From Mesorhizobium sp. (GTDB taxonomy: Bacteria > Pseudomonadota > Alphaproteobacteria > Rhizobiales > Rhizobiaceae): a DNA stretch of 64,000 nt. Below are positions 17,649 through 27,191 of the stretch, one piece after another. The DNA lies in assembly GCF_017306545.1 (NCBI RefSeq), contig NZ_JAFKID010000010.1:62001-126000 (forward strand), given 5' to 3'. The notes under the pieces were generated by a model, which saw only the letters and a list, made by a program, of their open reading frames with translations, was not told the DNA's origin and searched no databases. A program made the translations under genes and the position numbers. Each line of letters starts with the position of its first letter. Position 1 is the first letter of the stretch.

Positions 17649-19586
17649 ATGGAACATGCGATCTATCTCGTTACGCTGGTCGGCACCGGTCTGGTCGTCG
17701 CCGCGGCGTTTTCGAGCCTGATCGCCTTCCGCTTCGGCGCCCCGCTGCTGCTTCTGTTCCTCTGCATCGGCCTGGTGGCCGGCAATGACGGCCTCGGCAT
17801 CGACTTCAACAATGCGCGCGTCGCTTATTTTGCCGGCTCACTGGCGCTGGCGGTCATCCTGTTCGATTCCGGCTTCGGCACGCCGCTCAAGGTCATGAAG
17901 CAAGCCGCCGGGCCGGCGCTGTCGCTCGCCACCGTCGGCGTGATCCTTACCACCGGCATTTTCGGCGTCGTCGCCTTCTATCTGCTTCATCTCGACTGGC
18001 TGGAATCTTTCCTGCTCGGCGCCTCGGTTGCCTCTACGGATGCGGCGGCGGTGTTCTTCCTGCTACGCGCCGGCGAGATCAACCTGCGCGAGCGCGTGCG
18101 CTCGATCCTCGAGGTCGAGTCCGGCACCAACGATCCGATCGCGATCTTCCTCACCATCACGCTGGTCGAGGTGATCGCCGCCGGCGCCAATCCGGAAGCC
18201 AAGGTGCTGGTCACCGACCTCATCCTCGGCTTCTTCGTCTCGATGGGGCTCGGCGCCGTCGTCGGCCTGCTCGGCGGCATGGCGATCGTCAGGCTGGTCG
18301 AGCGGCTGCAACTCGATTCCGGCCTGCTGCCGATCTTCGTCATCACCCTGTCGCTGATGGTCTTCGCCGCAGCCGGCACCATCGGCGGTTCAGGCTTCCT
18401 CGCCGTCTACCTCGCCGGCATGGTCGCCGGCAATTCCGACATCCGCGCCGTCACCGTGCTGAAGCGCTTCCAGGAGGGCATATCCTGGCTGGCGCAGATC
18501 ATCATGTTCCTGATCCTCGGCCTGTTCGCGACGCCGTCGCAGTTTCCCGAACTGCTTTTGCCGGCGGTGGCGCTGGGCCTCGTCCTGATGTTCGTCGCCC
18601 GGCCGCTCGCCGTCTGGTTCTGTCTCGTTCCCTTCCGCCTGCCGCGGCCGGAAGTCGCCTTCGTGTCGTGGGTGGGCCTGCGCGGCGCCGTCTCCATCCT
18701 GCTCGCCATCACACCGCTGCTCGGCGGGCTGGAGCACGGGCGGCTGATCTTCAACGCCGCCTTCATCATCGTGCTCGTATCGCTGGTGGTGCAGGGTTGG
18801 ACGGTCGGGCCGCTGGCGCGCCGCCTCGGCCTCATCGTGCCGGCGCGCATCGGCCCGCTCGACAAGGTCCATCTCGAACTGCCGGGGGCGGCGCGCCACG
18901 AACTGCTCGCCTACAGGATCGTGCCCGGCAGCCCGGTGGCGCGGGGCGAACGCATTCCGCGCTGGGCGCGACCCTCGCTGGTGGTACGGGAAGGCCGCGC
19001 CATGCGCTTCCAGGACGTAGGCCGCGTGACGGCGGGCGACTATGTCTACATCTTCGTGCCCGACCGCTATCCGCAGCTGCTCGACAAGCTGTTCGCCAGC
19101 CGCGCGGCGGTCGACCCTGAAGACGCCGATTTCTTCGGCGCCTTCGCCGTCGATCCGGCCCGGTCGGCAGCGGAGCTGGACGGCGCCTATTCGGTCGGCC
19201 TGAGCGAGGAAGACCGCAAGCTGACGGTCGCGGCCCTCGTGCTCGACCGGCTGGGCGGCAAGGCCGAATATGCCGACCGTGTCTCCATCGGCCCGGTCGA
19301 ACTGATCGTGCGCGATGTCGACGACAAGGGCCGTATCGCCGCGCTCGGCCTCTCCTTCGAGCCGACCGCGCCGGTGGCGCGCGTGCCGGTCTTCCTCAGC
19401 GCCGGCGAGATCCGGGACAGGCTGAAGGAGTGGCTCGCCGCGCGCCGTCAGAGGAAGGCGGCGGCTTCGGCCAGGGAGGAAATCCAGCCGGAACCGGTGC
19501 ATGAAGCGCCTGCCGGGCCGCCCCGAGCGTCCAACGACGATGCGCCGGAAGACCCGTCCGACACGCCGTTGGGCACTGCCGCCTGA
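17649..19586 (+). CDS. Potassium/proton antiporter, CPA1 family (NhaP2/CvrA type)
   Basis: 645-aa inner-membrane protein. Residues 1-390 contain about 12-13 hydrophobic helices of the Na+/H+ exchanger fold, including LFDSGFGTPLKVMK, the acidic motif GASVASTDAAAVF and EVESGTNDPIAIFLT. A cytoplasmic tail follows with a TrkA-C/RCK_C-like domain (ELLAYRIVPGSPVARGERIP) and a CorC/HlyC-like domain from about 500. The last 40 residues are Pro/Glu-rich. Such proteins export K+ (or Na+) in exchange for H+ and may be gated by nucleotides. It sits between the GST/HxlR pair and pgk. Confidence 0.88.
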   Translation: MEHAIYLVTLVGTGLVVAAAFSSLIAFRFGAPLLLLFLCIGLVAGNDGLGIDFNNARVAYFAGSLALAVILFDSGFGTPLKVMKQAAGPALSLATVGVILTTGIFGVVAFYLLHLDWLESFLLGASVASTDAAAVFFLLRAGEINLRERVRSILEVESGTNDPIAIFLTITLVEVIAAGANPEAKVLVTDLILGFFVSMGLGAVVGLLGGMAIVRLVERLQLDSGLLPIFVITLSLMVFAAAGTIGGSGFLAVYLAGMVAGNSDIRAVTVLKRFQEGISWLAQIIMFLILGLFATPSQFPELLLPAVALGLVLMFVARPLAVWFCLVPFRLPRPEVAFVSWVGLRGAVSILLAITPLLGGLEHGRLIFNAAFIIVLVSLVVQGWTVGPLARRLGLIVPARIGPLDKVHLELPGAARHELLAYRIVPGSPVARGERIPRWARPSLVVREGRAMRFQDVGRVTAGDYVYIFVPDRYPQLLDKLFASRAAVDPEDADFFGAFAVDPARSAAELDGAYSVGLSEEDRKLTVAALVLDRLGGKAEYADRVSIGPVELIVRDVDDKGRIAALGLSFEPTAPVARVPVFLSAGEIRDRLKEWLAARRQRKAAASAREEIQPEPVHEAPAGPPRASNDDAPEDPSDTPLGTAA

Positions 19587-19673
19587 TACTTTTCGCCGCG
19601 CCGGCCACGACGCGACCTTGCATCGTCCATACCGCCGGGTAAGGTCCGGCGGTTGCATAGGAAGGATTGAAAG

Positions 19674-20870
19674 ATGGCCGTCTTCAAGACACTGGACGAC
19701 ATCGGCGCCGTCGCCGGCAGGCGCGTGCTGGTGCGCGTCGATCTGAACGTGCCGGTGCAGGACGGCAAGGTCAGCGACACGACCCGCATCGAGCGCATCG
19801 TGCCGACTATCGACGAATTGTCGAAGAAGGGCGCCAAGGTCATCCTGCTGGCGCATTTCGGTCGCCCCAAGGGTGGACCGGCGCCGGAATTCTCACTCGA
19901 TCCCATCGCCAAAGCCGTCGAGGCAATTGTCGGCAGGCCGGTCGCCTTCGCCGCAGACTGCATCGGCAAGGAAGCGGCGGACGCCGTGGCGAAGATGAAG
20001 AACGGCGATATCCTGCTTCTCGAAAACACCCGCTTCCACAAGGGCGAGGAAAAGAACGATCCGGAGTTCACTCGAGCGTTGGCCGCCAACGGCGACCTCT
20101 ACGTCAACGACGCCTTCTCGGCCGCGCACCGCGCCCACTGCTCGACCGAGGGTCTTGCCCACCTCTTGCCCGCTTTCGCCGGCCGCACCATGCAGGCCGA
20201 ACTGGAAGCGCTGGAAAAGGGCCTCGGCAAACCGGTCAAGCCGGTCATCGCCATCGTCGGCGGCGCCAAGGTGTCGACCAAGATCGACCTGTTGATGAAC
20301 CTCGTGCGCAAGGTCGACGCGCTGGTCATCGGCGGCGGCATGGCGAACACGTTCCTGGCCGCGCGCGGCACGGATGTCGGCAAGTCGCTGTGCGAACACG
20401 ATCTCGCCGGCACCGCCAAGCAAATCATGATCGAGGCGGCCGAAGCGGGCTGCGCCCTCATCCTGCCCGTCGACGGCGTGGTGGCGCGCGAGTTCAAGGC
20501 GGGGGCGGCCAGCGAGACGGTCGTCATCGCCGACGTGCCGGCCGACGCCATGATCCTCGATGTCGGGCCGAAGACCGTCGAGACGGTCAACCAGTGGATC
20601 GACCGTGCAGCCACTTTGGTCTGGAACGGCCCGCTCGGCGCCTTCGAAATCGCTCCCTTCGACGCCGCCACCGTGGCGGCTGCCAAGCATGCCGCCGCAC
20701 GGACGAAAGAGGGCAAGCTGGTGTCGGTCGCCGGCGGCGGCGACACGGTGGCCGCCCTCAACCATGCCGGCGTCGCCGGCGCCTTCACCTATGTATCGAC
20801 CGCCGGCGGCGCCTTCCTCGAATGGATGGAGGGCAAGCCGCTGCCCGGCGTGGACGTGCTGAAAGCCTAA
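19674..20870 (+). CDS. pgk: Phosphoglycerate kinase
   Basis: 398-aa glycolytic kinase forming ATP from 1,3-bisphosphoglycerate. The signature [19 protein letters not shown] is at residues 21-39. Substrate arginines lie in HFGRPKG and [16 protein letters not shown]. The ATP-site glycine loop is [14 protein letters not shown] near the C-terminus. GGAAGG precedes the start. It lies upstream of a class I aldolase, consistent with a central carbon cluster. Confidence 0.97.
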   Translation: MAVFKTLDDIGAVAGRRVLVRVDLNVPVQDGKVSDTTRIERIVPTIDELSKKGAKVILLAHFGRPKGGPAPEFSLDPIAKAVEAIVGRPVAFAADCIGKEAADAVAKMKNGDILLLENTRFHKGEEKNDPEFTRALAANGDLYVNDAFSAAHRAHCSTEGLAHLLPAFAGRTMQAELEALEKGLGKPVKPVIAIVGGAKVSTKIDLLMNLVRKVDALVIGGGMANTFLAARGTDVGKSLCEHDLAGTAKQIMIEAAEAGCALILPVDGVVAREFKAGAASETVVIADVPADAMILDVGPKTVETVNQWIDRAATLVWNGPLGAFEIAPFDAATVAAAKHAAARTKEGKLVSVAGGGDTVAALNHAGVAGAFTYVSTAGGAFLEWMEGKPLPGVDVLKA

Positions 20871-20931
20871 CGGCCGTGGTCGTCCTTACCGCCGGGCGGA
20901 ATGAAACACTTCCACATCGCAAGTGATGTCT

Positions 20932-20945
20932 TTCAATCGATTCAA
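20932..20945. promoter_or_regulatory. Inverted repeat TTCAATCGATTCAA before fba
   Basis: An inverted repeat TTnAATCGATTnAA with a CG centre, 70 bp upstream of the fba start. The core AATCGATT is shared with the perfect palindrome in the tkt promoter at 13074-13085, suggesting one regulator for both. Confidence 0.4.
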
Positions 20946-21015
20946 GGCTTTTGCCGGCATTCCATCGAAAATTTTCTTCTGTTAAGCGCCCTGAACGACA
21001 ATGCGGGAGAACGAG

Positions 21016-21909
21016 ATGAACAAGGACATGGCCGCACAGGCCGCACATAAGGCGGGCTTCATTGCCGCGCTCGACCAGTCGGGCGGTTCCACGCCGAAGG
21101 CGCTCAAGCTCTACGGCATCGACCAGAGCGCCTGGTCGAGCGACGCCGAGATGTTCGACCTCGTGCACCAGATGCGCACGCGCATCATCAAGGCGCCCGC
21201 CTTCACCGGCGACAAGATCATGGGCGCGATCCTGTTCGAGCAGACCATGGACCGCGACATCGACGGCATCCCGACCGCGCAGTATCTGTGGGAAAAGCGC
21301 CATGTCGTGCCTTTCCTCAAGATCGACAAGGGGCTTGCCGACGAGAAGGACGGCGTCAAGCTGATGAAGCCGATGCCGGACCTCGACGCGCTTTTGAAGC
21401 GGGCCGTCGCCAAGGGGATTTTCGGCACCAAGGAACGCTCGGTGATCGACGCAGCGAACCGACAAGGCATCGCGGCCGTCGTCGACCAGCAGTTCGACGT
21501 CGGCCGGCAGGTGCTGTCGCACGGCCTGGTGCCGATCATCGAGCCGGAAGTGACGATCTCGATTGCCGACAAGGCGGAAGCCGAGGACATTCTGCTCACC
21601 GAAATCAAGAAGCATCTCGACGGCGTGCCGGCCGGCAAGCAGGTCATGCTCAAGCTGACGCTGCCGACCAAGGCGAACCTCTACAAGCCATTGGTCGACG
21701 ATCCACGCGTGATGCGCGTCGTCGCGCTCTCCGGCGGCTATTCCCGCGACGAGGCGAACGAGAAGCTGAGCCACAATGTCGGCATGATAGCCTCCTTCTC
21801 GCGCGCGCTGACCGAAGGACTGGCGGCACAGCAGAGCGACGCCGAATTCGACGCCGCGCTTGCTTCGGCAATCGACAGCATCTTCCAGGCGTCGAGCGTG
21901 AAGGTTTAG
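21016..21909 (+). CDS. Class I fructose-bisphosphate aldolase
   Basis: 297-aa Schiff-base aldolase cleaving fructose 1,6-bisphosphate into triose phosphates; metal-independent. The family start KAGFIAALDQSGGSTPKALK is seen at residues 12-31, and the lysine region VMLKLTLPTKANLY near residue 210 holds the expected Schiff-base Lys. Length fits the short bacterial (Staphylococcus FdaI-like) group. The ATG at 21016 follows GGGAGAACGAG; an ATG at 21001 is less likely. It lies 145 bp after pgk, and a strong terminator follows. Confidence 0.93.
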   Translation: MNKDMAAQAAHKAGFIAALDQSGGSTPKALKLYGIDQSAWSSDAEMFDLVHQMRTRIIKAPAFTGDKIMGAILFEQTMDRDIDGIPTAQYLWEKRHVVPFLKIDKGLADEKDGVKLMKPMPDLDALLKRAVAKGIFGTKERSVIDAANRQGIAAVVDQQFDVGRQVLSHGLVPIIEPEVTISIADKAEAEDILLTEIKKHLDGVPAGKQVMLKLTLPTKANLYKPLVDDPRVMRVVALSGGYSRDEANEKLSHNVGMIASFSRALTEGLAAQQSDAEFDAALASAIDSIFQASSVKV

Positions 21910-21945
21910 CCGCCCGCACGGACGGCCGCATAGAACACGACGAAG

Positions 21946-21968
21946 CCGGGCCTCGCGCCCGGTTTTTT
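21946..21968 (+). terminator. Rho-independent terminator after fba
   Basis: Stem CCGGGC / GCCCGG with loop CTCGC, followed by TTTTTTCTTT. Clear terminator 37 bp after the aldolase stop. Confidence 0.88.
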
Positions 21969-22052
21969 CTTTCGGAAGCGTTCGAATATTTTCGGTCCCC
22001 TGTCGCAAATCGCCTTTCCCGAACGTCATGACGGCAAAGGAAGGAGTTTTCG

Positions 22053-22787
22053 ATGTCGACAAACAAGATCGTTCCCCAGTCCGAATGGTTCGCCGCGCAC
22101 AAGGAACACCTCAAGCGCGAGAAAGAACTGACGCGTTTTCGCGACCGGATCGCCGCCGAGCGCCGCGCCTTGCCGTGGCTGAAGATCCGCAAGGATTATG
22201 TCTTCGAGACGGAACGCGGGCCCGAGCATCTGGCCGACCTGTTCAAAGGCAGGAGCCAGCTCATCGTCTATCATTTCATGTTCGGCCCCGGAGCCGACCA
22301 TCGCTGCGAGGGCTGCTCGCTGCTGGCCGACCACATCGAAGGCGCCGTGCAGCACCTGAGGCACAACGACGTGTCGCTGGTCGTCGCATCGCGCGCGCCG
22401 CTGGCAGAACTCTTGCCCTACAAGCGGCGCATGGGCTGGAAGTTCGACTGGGTGTCGTCCTATGCCAGCGACTTCAATTTCGACATGCAGGTGTCCTTCA
22501 CCGACCGGCAGATCGCCGAAGGCGAGACGGTCTATAATTTTGAGAAGAAGCCGCTCACCGCGCGCGACCTCCCCGGCGCCAGCGTCTTCCTGAAGGACGA
22601 GCAGGGCAACATCTTCCTCACCTTCACGACGCGGGCGCGCGGCGGCGAGCCGCTGATCACCACCTACGACTACCTCGACATGGTGCCGAAAGGCCGCAAC
22701 GAGAACGGCCGCGGCATGATGGCCTGGGTGCGGTTGCACGACGAGTACGAGAACGGCGACAGCTCCGGCGAAAGCTGCTGCCATTGA
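22053..22787 (+). CDS. DUF899 family thioredoxin-like protein
   Basis: 244-aa protein of the DUF899 family, a thioredoxin-fold group of unknown substrate. The N-terminal SEWFAAHKEHLKREKELTRF and the CxxC in HRCEGCSLLADHIEGAVQHL (about residue 90) are typical, as is the SYASDFNFDMQVSF block. A redox role is inferred from the CxxC in the thioredoxin position. The tail is Cys-rich (GESCCH), an unusual end that could bind metal. AAGGAAGGAG precedes the start. Confidence 0.85.
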   Translation: MSTNKIVPQSEWFAAHKEHLKREKELTRFRDRIAAERRALPWLKIRKDYVFETERGPEHLADLFKGRSQLIVYHFMFGPGADHRCEGCSLLADHIEGAVQHLRHNDVSLVVASRAPLAELLPYKRRMGWKFDWVSSYASDFNFDMQVSFTDRQIAEGETVYNFEKKPLTARDLPGASVFLKDEQGNIFLTFTTRARGGEPLITTYDYLDMVPKGRNENGRGMMAWVRLHDEYENGDSSGESCCH

Positions 22788-22870
22788 CCCGGTCGGCCGC
22801 GACTCCAGTTCACCTCGGCGCAGCGATGGGATAAGGCTTCGGCGTTCTCCGCAACGGACATTCCGCACCC

Positions 22871-23593
22871 ATGTCCCGCCTTGCCGCCGCCCTGACCTGG
22901 CTCGCCTTCCCCGTCTATGCCTGGCAGGGGCTCGGCGTGCGGCGGCGCACGCAGCGCATGCTGCCGGCGCAAGGCCCGGTGCAGGAAGAGATTGCGGGGG
23001 ACGAGCCGGCGATCGCGCTGCTGGTGATGGGCGATTCTTCCGCCGCCTCGGTCGGCATCGACCGCGCTGAGGACGGGCTTGCCAGAAACCTCGCCCGGCT
23101 TCTCCACGAACGGACCGGGCGCGCGGTCAACTGGCGCGCCGCCGGCTTCAATTCGGCGACCTCGGGCCAAATCCGCGATTTCGTCCTGCCCAATCTCGCG
23201 CCCGAGCCGTGGACGCATATCGTGCTTGCCATCGGCACCAACGACACCAAGAATTTTCATTCCGTGCCGCGCTTCAAGAAGGAGTTCGGCGGCCTGCTCT
23301 ATGCGCTGAGGGCCAAGTGGCCTGAGGTGCGTGTGGTGTGGTCGCCGGTGCTGGAGTTCACCCGCGCGCCGGCGATGCCCGGCCTGCTCGGCAGAATCCT
23401 CGAAGTCCGCGCTCAGGAAATGAACCGCATGGGCGCGCGCCTGTGCAACGAACGCGGTGCGGTGCCGGCGCCGCGCCTGCCGATCACCGATCCGCAGGCG
23501 GGCTTTTCGGACGACGGCTTCCACGCTTCGGTCGCCGGCTACCGCGCCTGGGCCGAGCATCTGGCGCCGCTTGTCCTTGAAGACCGGCCCTGA
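22871..23593 (+). CDS. SGNH/GDSL family hydrolase
   Basis: 240-aa esterase-like protein. The SGNH blocks are visible: nucleophile Ser in VMGDSSAASVGID (about residue 57), the oxyanion Gly/Asn region FNSATSGQI, the block GTNDTKNF, and the catalytic Asp/His in DDGFHASVAGYRAWAEHL. The N-terminus is hydrophobic (LTWLAFPVYAWQGLGV) and could be a membrane anchor. The substrate, an ester of lipid or sugar, is unknown. It converges with a small membrane-protein gene 3 bp beyond its stop. Confidence 0.85.
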   Translation: MSRLAAALTWLAFPVYAWQGLGVRRRTQRMLPAQGPVQEEIAGDEPAIALLVMGDSSAASVGIDRAEDGLARNLARLLHERTGRAVNWRAAGFNSATSGQIRDFVLPNLAPEPWTHIVLAIGTNDTKNFHSVPRFKKEFGGLLYALRAKWPEVRVVWSPVLEFTRAPAMPGLLGRILEVRAQEMNRMGARLCNERGAVPAPRLPITDPQAGFSDDGFHASVAGYRAWAEHLAPLVLEDRP

Positions 23594-23595
23594 AA

Positions 23596-23757
23596 TTATA
23601 CCCAGTGGCTGAGCGCCGCCGTCAGCGAGATCGCCACCAGCGCCAGCACCGCCAGCTTCCAGAAATCGGCCCGCCGCCGGAGGCCCGGCAGGCCGAGCGG
23701 CTTGACGATGTGGATCGCCATCGCCACGAGGATCAGGACGGTGAAGACTTTCGACAT
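23596..23757 (-). CDS. Small membrane protein, unknown
   Basis: 53 aa with two hydrophobic helices: MSKVFTVLILVAMAIHIVKP and FWKLAVLALVAISLTAAL, joined by a basic loop (GLRRRAD), giving an inside loop by the positive-inside rule. The gene fits exactly between the SGNH hydrolase stop and the acyl-CoA synthetase promoter, and its codon use matches the neighbours. I do not recognise the family. Confidence 0.6.
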   Translation of the reverse strand: MSKVFTVLILVAMAIHIVKPLGLPGLRRRADFWKLAVLALVAISLTAALSHWV

Positions 23758-23879
23758 GCCCGTCTTTGAGCAGCGCGGCGCTTTCGTGTCAAAGCCCCAT
23801 CAGCCGTTAGTAACATGGACCTTTGCACCCTCCCGGCGCTAAGTTCCTTCGCAAGCAGCAGTCTGGACGGGAGGAAGCC

Positions 23880-25787
23880 ATGGCGTCGCGCTATCATGAG
23901 GTTTACGACGGCTGGAAGCACGATCCCGAAAGCTTCTGGCGCGAGGCGGCGAAGGGCGTGGACTGGTATCGCCCCTTCGACGCAGTGTTCGATGCTGATG
24001 ACGGCGTCTACGGCCGCTGGTTCGCCGGCGGCGTCTGCAACACCTGCTACAACGCCGTCGACCGCCATGTCGACAAGGGCCGCGCCGACCAGCTTGCCCT
24101 GATCCACGACAGCGCCATGACCGGCGAGGTGAAGACCTATACCTTCCGCGAGCTTCAGCGCGAGGTGGTGGCGCTGGCGCAGGTGCTGCGGCACCACGGC
24201 GTCGTCAAGGGCGACCGCGTCATCGTCTACATGCCGATGGTGGCCGAGGCGCTGATTGCCATGCTCGCCTGCGCCCGGCTCGGCGCCATCCATTCGGTCG
24301 TCTTCGGCGGCTTTGCCGCGCGCGAACTGGCAACCCGCATCGACGACGCCCAGCCCAGTGTCATCGTTTCAGCCTCCTGCGGGCTGGAGCCCGGCCGCAC
24401 CGTGCCCTACAAGCCGCTGCTCGACGGCGCCATCGAGCTTGCCCGCCACAAGCCGAAGCACTGCCTCGTGCTGCAACGCGAGCAACTCGCCTGCGACCTG
24501 ATCCCCGGCCGCGACACCGATCTTGGCGACGCCATGGCCCGCGAGAAGGCGGCTGGCGCCTGGGTGGAGTGCGAGCCTGTCGCGGCGACGGACCCGCTCT
24601 ACGTGCTCTACACGTCCGGCACCACCGGCCAGCCCAAGGGCGTCGTGCGCGACAATGGCGGCCACATGGTCATGCTCCACTGGTCGATGGAGAACGAGTT
24701 CGGCATGAAGCCGGGCGACGTCTTCTGGGCGGCCTCCGACGTCGGCTGGGTGGTCGGCCATTCCTACATCGTCTACGCGCCGCTGCTGGCCGGCTGCACG
24801 ACCGTCATGTACGAGGGCAAGCCGGTCGGCACGCCGGACCCCGGCGCCTTCTGGCGCGTCATCGCCGAGCACGGCGTCGCCGCCCTGTTCACCGCGCCGA
24901 CCGCTTTCCGCGCCATCAAGGGACAGGACCCGCAGGCGTCCTACCTTTCGAAATATGACCTCACGAAATTCCGCACGCTGTTCCTCGCCGGCGAGCGCGC
25001 CGATCCCGAGACGATCAAGTGGGCGGAGCGACACCTGAAGGTGCCCGTCATCGACCATTGGTGGCAGACCGAAACCGGTGCGCCGATCACCCAGAACCCG
25101 GTGGGACTTGGCCTGCTGCCGGTGAAATACGGCTCGCCCGGCGTGCCGATGCCGGGCTACGACCTTCGCATCCTGAGCGACGCCGGCCATGAGGTGCCGA
25201 ACGGCACGCTGGGCAATGTGGTGGTCAAGCTGCCGCTGCCGCCTGCCTGCCTGCCGACGCTGTGGAACGCCGACAAACGTTTTCACCAGGCCTATCTCGA
25301 CGAGTTTCCCGGCTACTACAAAACGGCCGATGCCGGCATGATGGACGACGACGGTTATCTGTTCGTCATGGCGCGCACCGACGACATCATCAACGTCGCC
25401 GGCCACCGGCTTTCTACCGGGGCGATGGAGGAAGTGCTGGCCGAGCATCCCGACGTCGCCGAATGCGCCGTGGTCGGCGTCGCCGACGATCTCAAGGGAC
25501 AGGTGCCGCTCGGCTTCGTCGTGCTCAACGCCGGCGTGTCCCGCGAAACGGCGGCTATCGAGAAGGAGGCGATCGCACTGGTGCGCGAGCGCATCGGCCC
25601 GGTCGCTGCCTTCAAGACGGTGGTGACGATCAAGCGTCTGCCCAAGACCCGCTCCGGCAAGGTGCTGCGCGGCACCATGCAGAAGATCGCCGACAAGGAA
25701 GACTGGAAGATGCCGGCGACCATCGACGATCCCGCCATCCTCGACGAGATCGGCGATGCCCTGCATGCCAGAGGTATCGGGGTCTGA
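23880..25787 (+). CDS. prpE: Propionyl-CoA synthetase-like acyl-CoA ligase
   Basis: 635-aa adenylate-forming enzyme activating propionate (or a related short acid) to its CoA ester through an acyl-AMP. Seen: an ACAS N-terminal domain (YHEVYDGWKHDPESFWREAA), the A3 phosphate loop YTSGTTGQPKGVVRDNGGH, WWQTETGAPI, and the A10 catalytic Lys in RLPKTRSGKVLRGTM. The RDNGGH extension after the loop is typical of PrpE rather than Acs. The ATG at 23880 is preceded by GGGAGGAAG. Substrate choice is inferred. Confidence 0.88.
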   Translation: MASRYHEVYDGWKHDPESFWREAAKGVDWYRPFDAVFDADDGVYGRWFAGGVCNTCYNAVDRHVDKGRADQLALIHDSAMTGEVKTYTFRELQREVVALAQVLRHHGVVKGDRVIVYMPMVAEALIAMLACARLGAIHSVVFGGFAARELATRIDDAQPSVIVSASCGLEPGRTVPYKPLLDGAIELARHKPKHCLVLQREQLACDLIPGRDTDLGDAMAREKAAGAWVECEPVAATDPLYVLYTSGTTGQPKGVVRDNGGHMVMLHWSMENEFGMKPGDVFWAASDVGWVVGHSYIVYAPLLAGCTTVMYEGKPVGTPDPGAFWRVIAEHGVAALFTAPTAFRAIKGQDPQASYLSKYDLTKFRTLFLAGERADPETIKWAERHLKVPVIDHWWQTETGAPITQNPVGLGLLPVKYGSPGVPMPGYDLRILSDAGHEVPNGTLGNVVVKLPLPPACLPTLWNADKRFHQAYLDEFPGYYKTADAGMMDDDGYLFVMARTDDIINVAGHRLSTGAMEEVLAEHPDVAECAVVGVADDLKGQVPLGFVVLNAGVSRETAAIEKEAIALVRERIGPVAAFKTVVTIKRLPKTRSGKVLRGTMQKIADKEDWKMPATIDDPAILDEIGDALHARGIGV

Positions 25788-25822
25788 CCCGCAACGGTCT
25801 TTCCTTTCCGGTAATGGTCGGC

Positions 25823-25856
25823 TAGAGCGTCCGCTTCCCAAGAAAGCGCATCCCCG
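25823..25856. repeat. Partial CTAGAGC-type palindromic element
   Basis: The sequence CTAGAGCGTCCGCTT, a short spacer CCCAAG and AAAGCG form one half and part of the other arm of a palindrome, 36 bp after the prpE stop. The CTAGAGC end matches the ends of other short repeats in the window, but the right end is degraded. Confidence 0.35.
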
Positions 25857-25897
25857 CACCGGCAGGGTCATGCGCCGTCCATTGCGAGCTTCCGACC

Positions 25898-27157
25898 ATG
25901 GCAGAAGCCTTCTGTGGTGTCGATTTCGGCACCACCAACTCCACCGTCGGCCTGTGCGAACCGGGCGGCGCGCCTGTTCTCGTGCCGCTGGAGGCAGAGC
26001 ACCTGACCATCCCCTCGGCGCTGTTCTACAGCCTTGAGGACGGCAAGACCTATTTCGGCCGCGCCGCCGTCTTCGAATATATGGATGGCGCCGAAGGGCG
26101 CTTCATGCGCGCGCTGAAGTCCATCCTCGGCACCGGCCTGATGAAGGATACGACGCAGGTCGGGCGCGAGCGCCTGCGCTTCGAGGCGATCATCGGCCGC
26201 TTCCTGCGCCATCTGCGCGGCCGGCTGGAAGCCGAGAAGGGCGCCGCTCCCGAAAAGGTGGTCCTCGGCCGGCCGGTCCGTTTCGTCGACGAGGACGACG
26301 AGGCCGACAGGCAGGCCGAGGCGCAGCTCGAAGCGGCCGCGCGCATGGAGGGTTTCCGCCATATCGAATTCCAGTTCGAGCCGGTCGCCGCCGCCTTGAG
26401 CCATGAAAGCGAGATCAATGCCGAGCAGCTTGCGCTGGTGGTCGACATCGGAGGCGGCACCTCGGACTTTTCCGTGCTCCGGCTTTCGCCGGAACGGGCG
26501 AAGCGCGCCGACCGCCGCGACGATATCCTTTCCACCACCGGCGTTCACATCGGCGGCACCGATTTCGACCGGCAGCTCAACATCGCCAAGGCGATGCCGC
26601 ATTTCGGCCTCGGCACGTCCACTGCCGACGGCAAGCGCCGGCTGCCGGTCTGGTATTTCAACGATATGGCGACCTGGCATCGCATCAACACGCTCTATAC
26701 GCGCAGGAACGCCGACGACATCCGACTGCTGATCCGGGAAGCGGCGGAGCCGGAAAGACTGGAGCGCTACGCGCACCTGCTCAAATACCGCTCGGGCCAT
26801 CGCCTCGCCGCGGAAGTGGAAAAAGCCAAGATTGCGCTGACCGACGCCGAGGTTGAAACCATCGCCTTGCGGGAGCCCGGCCTGTCGCTCGAAGTGCCGG
26901 TGGCGAGAGCCGAATTCGAGACGGCGAGCCGTGACCTCGTCCATCGCATCGACGGCTCGATTGCAGATGCCCTGAAGCAGGCCGGCACGACGGCCGAGTC
27001 CATCCAGACCGTGATCCTGACCGGCGGCGGCGTCCAGGTTCCGGCGGTGGAACGGGCGGCGACCGCCCGCTTCGGGCACGCCCGCGTTTCCCGCTCCGAC
27101 CGCTTCGGCTCGGTCGGCCTCGGCCTTGCCATCGACGCGGCGCGGCGCTTCGGCTGA
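25898..27157 (+). CDS. Hsp70 family protein (YegD-like)
   Basis: 419-aa protein with only the Hsp70 ATPase fold. Phosphate 1 loop GVDFGTTNSTVGL is at residues 6-18; the second is VVDIGGGTSDFSV at about 181; the adenosine motif is VILTGGGVQVPAV near residue 370. The substrate-binding domain and lid of DnaK are missing, as in E. coli YegD. No DnaJ or GrpE lies nearby. Client and role unknown. It stands alone on the plus strand, about 110 bp after prpE. Confidence 0.88.
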   Translation: MAEAFCGVDFGTTNSTVGLCEPGGAPVLVPLEAEHLTIPSALFYSLEDGKTYFGRAAVFEYMDGAEGRFMRALKSILGTGLMKDTTQVGRERLRFEAIIGRFLRHLRGRLEAEKGAAPEKVVLGRPVRFVDEDDEADRQAEAQLEAAARMEGFRHIEFQFEPVAAALSHESEINAEQLALVVDIGGGTSDFSVLRLSPERAKRADRRDDILSTTGVHIGGTDFDRQLNIAKAMPHFGLGTSTADGKRRLPVWYFNDMATWHRINTLYTRRNADDIRLLIREAAEPERLERYAHLLKYRSGHRLAAEVEKAKIALTDAEVETIALREPGLSLEVPVARAEFETASRDLVHRIDGSIADALKQAGTTAESIQTVILTGGGVQVPAVERAATARFGHARVSRSDRFGSVGLGLAIDAARRFG

Positions 27158-27191
27158 CCCTTTTTCCGGCAATTCCACCGTCCCGCCATCG

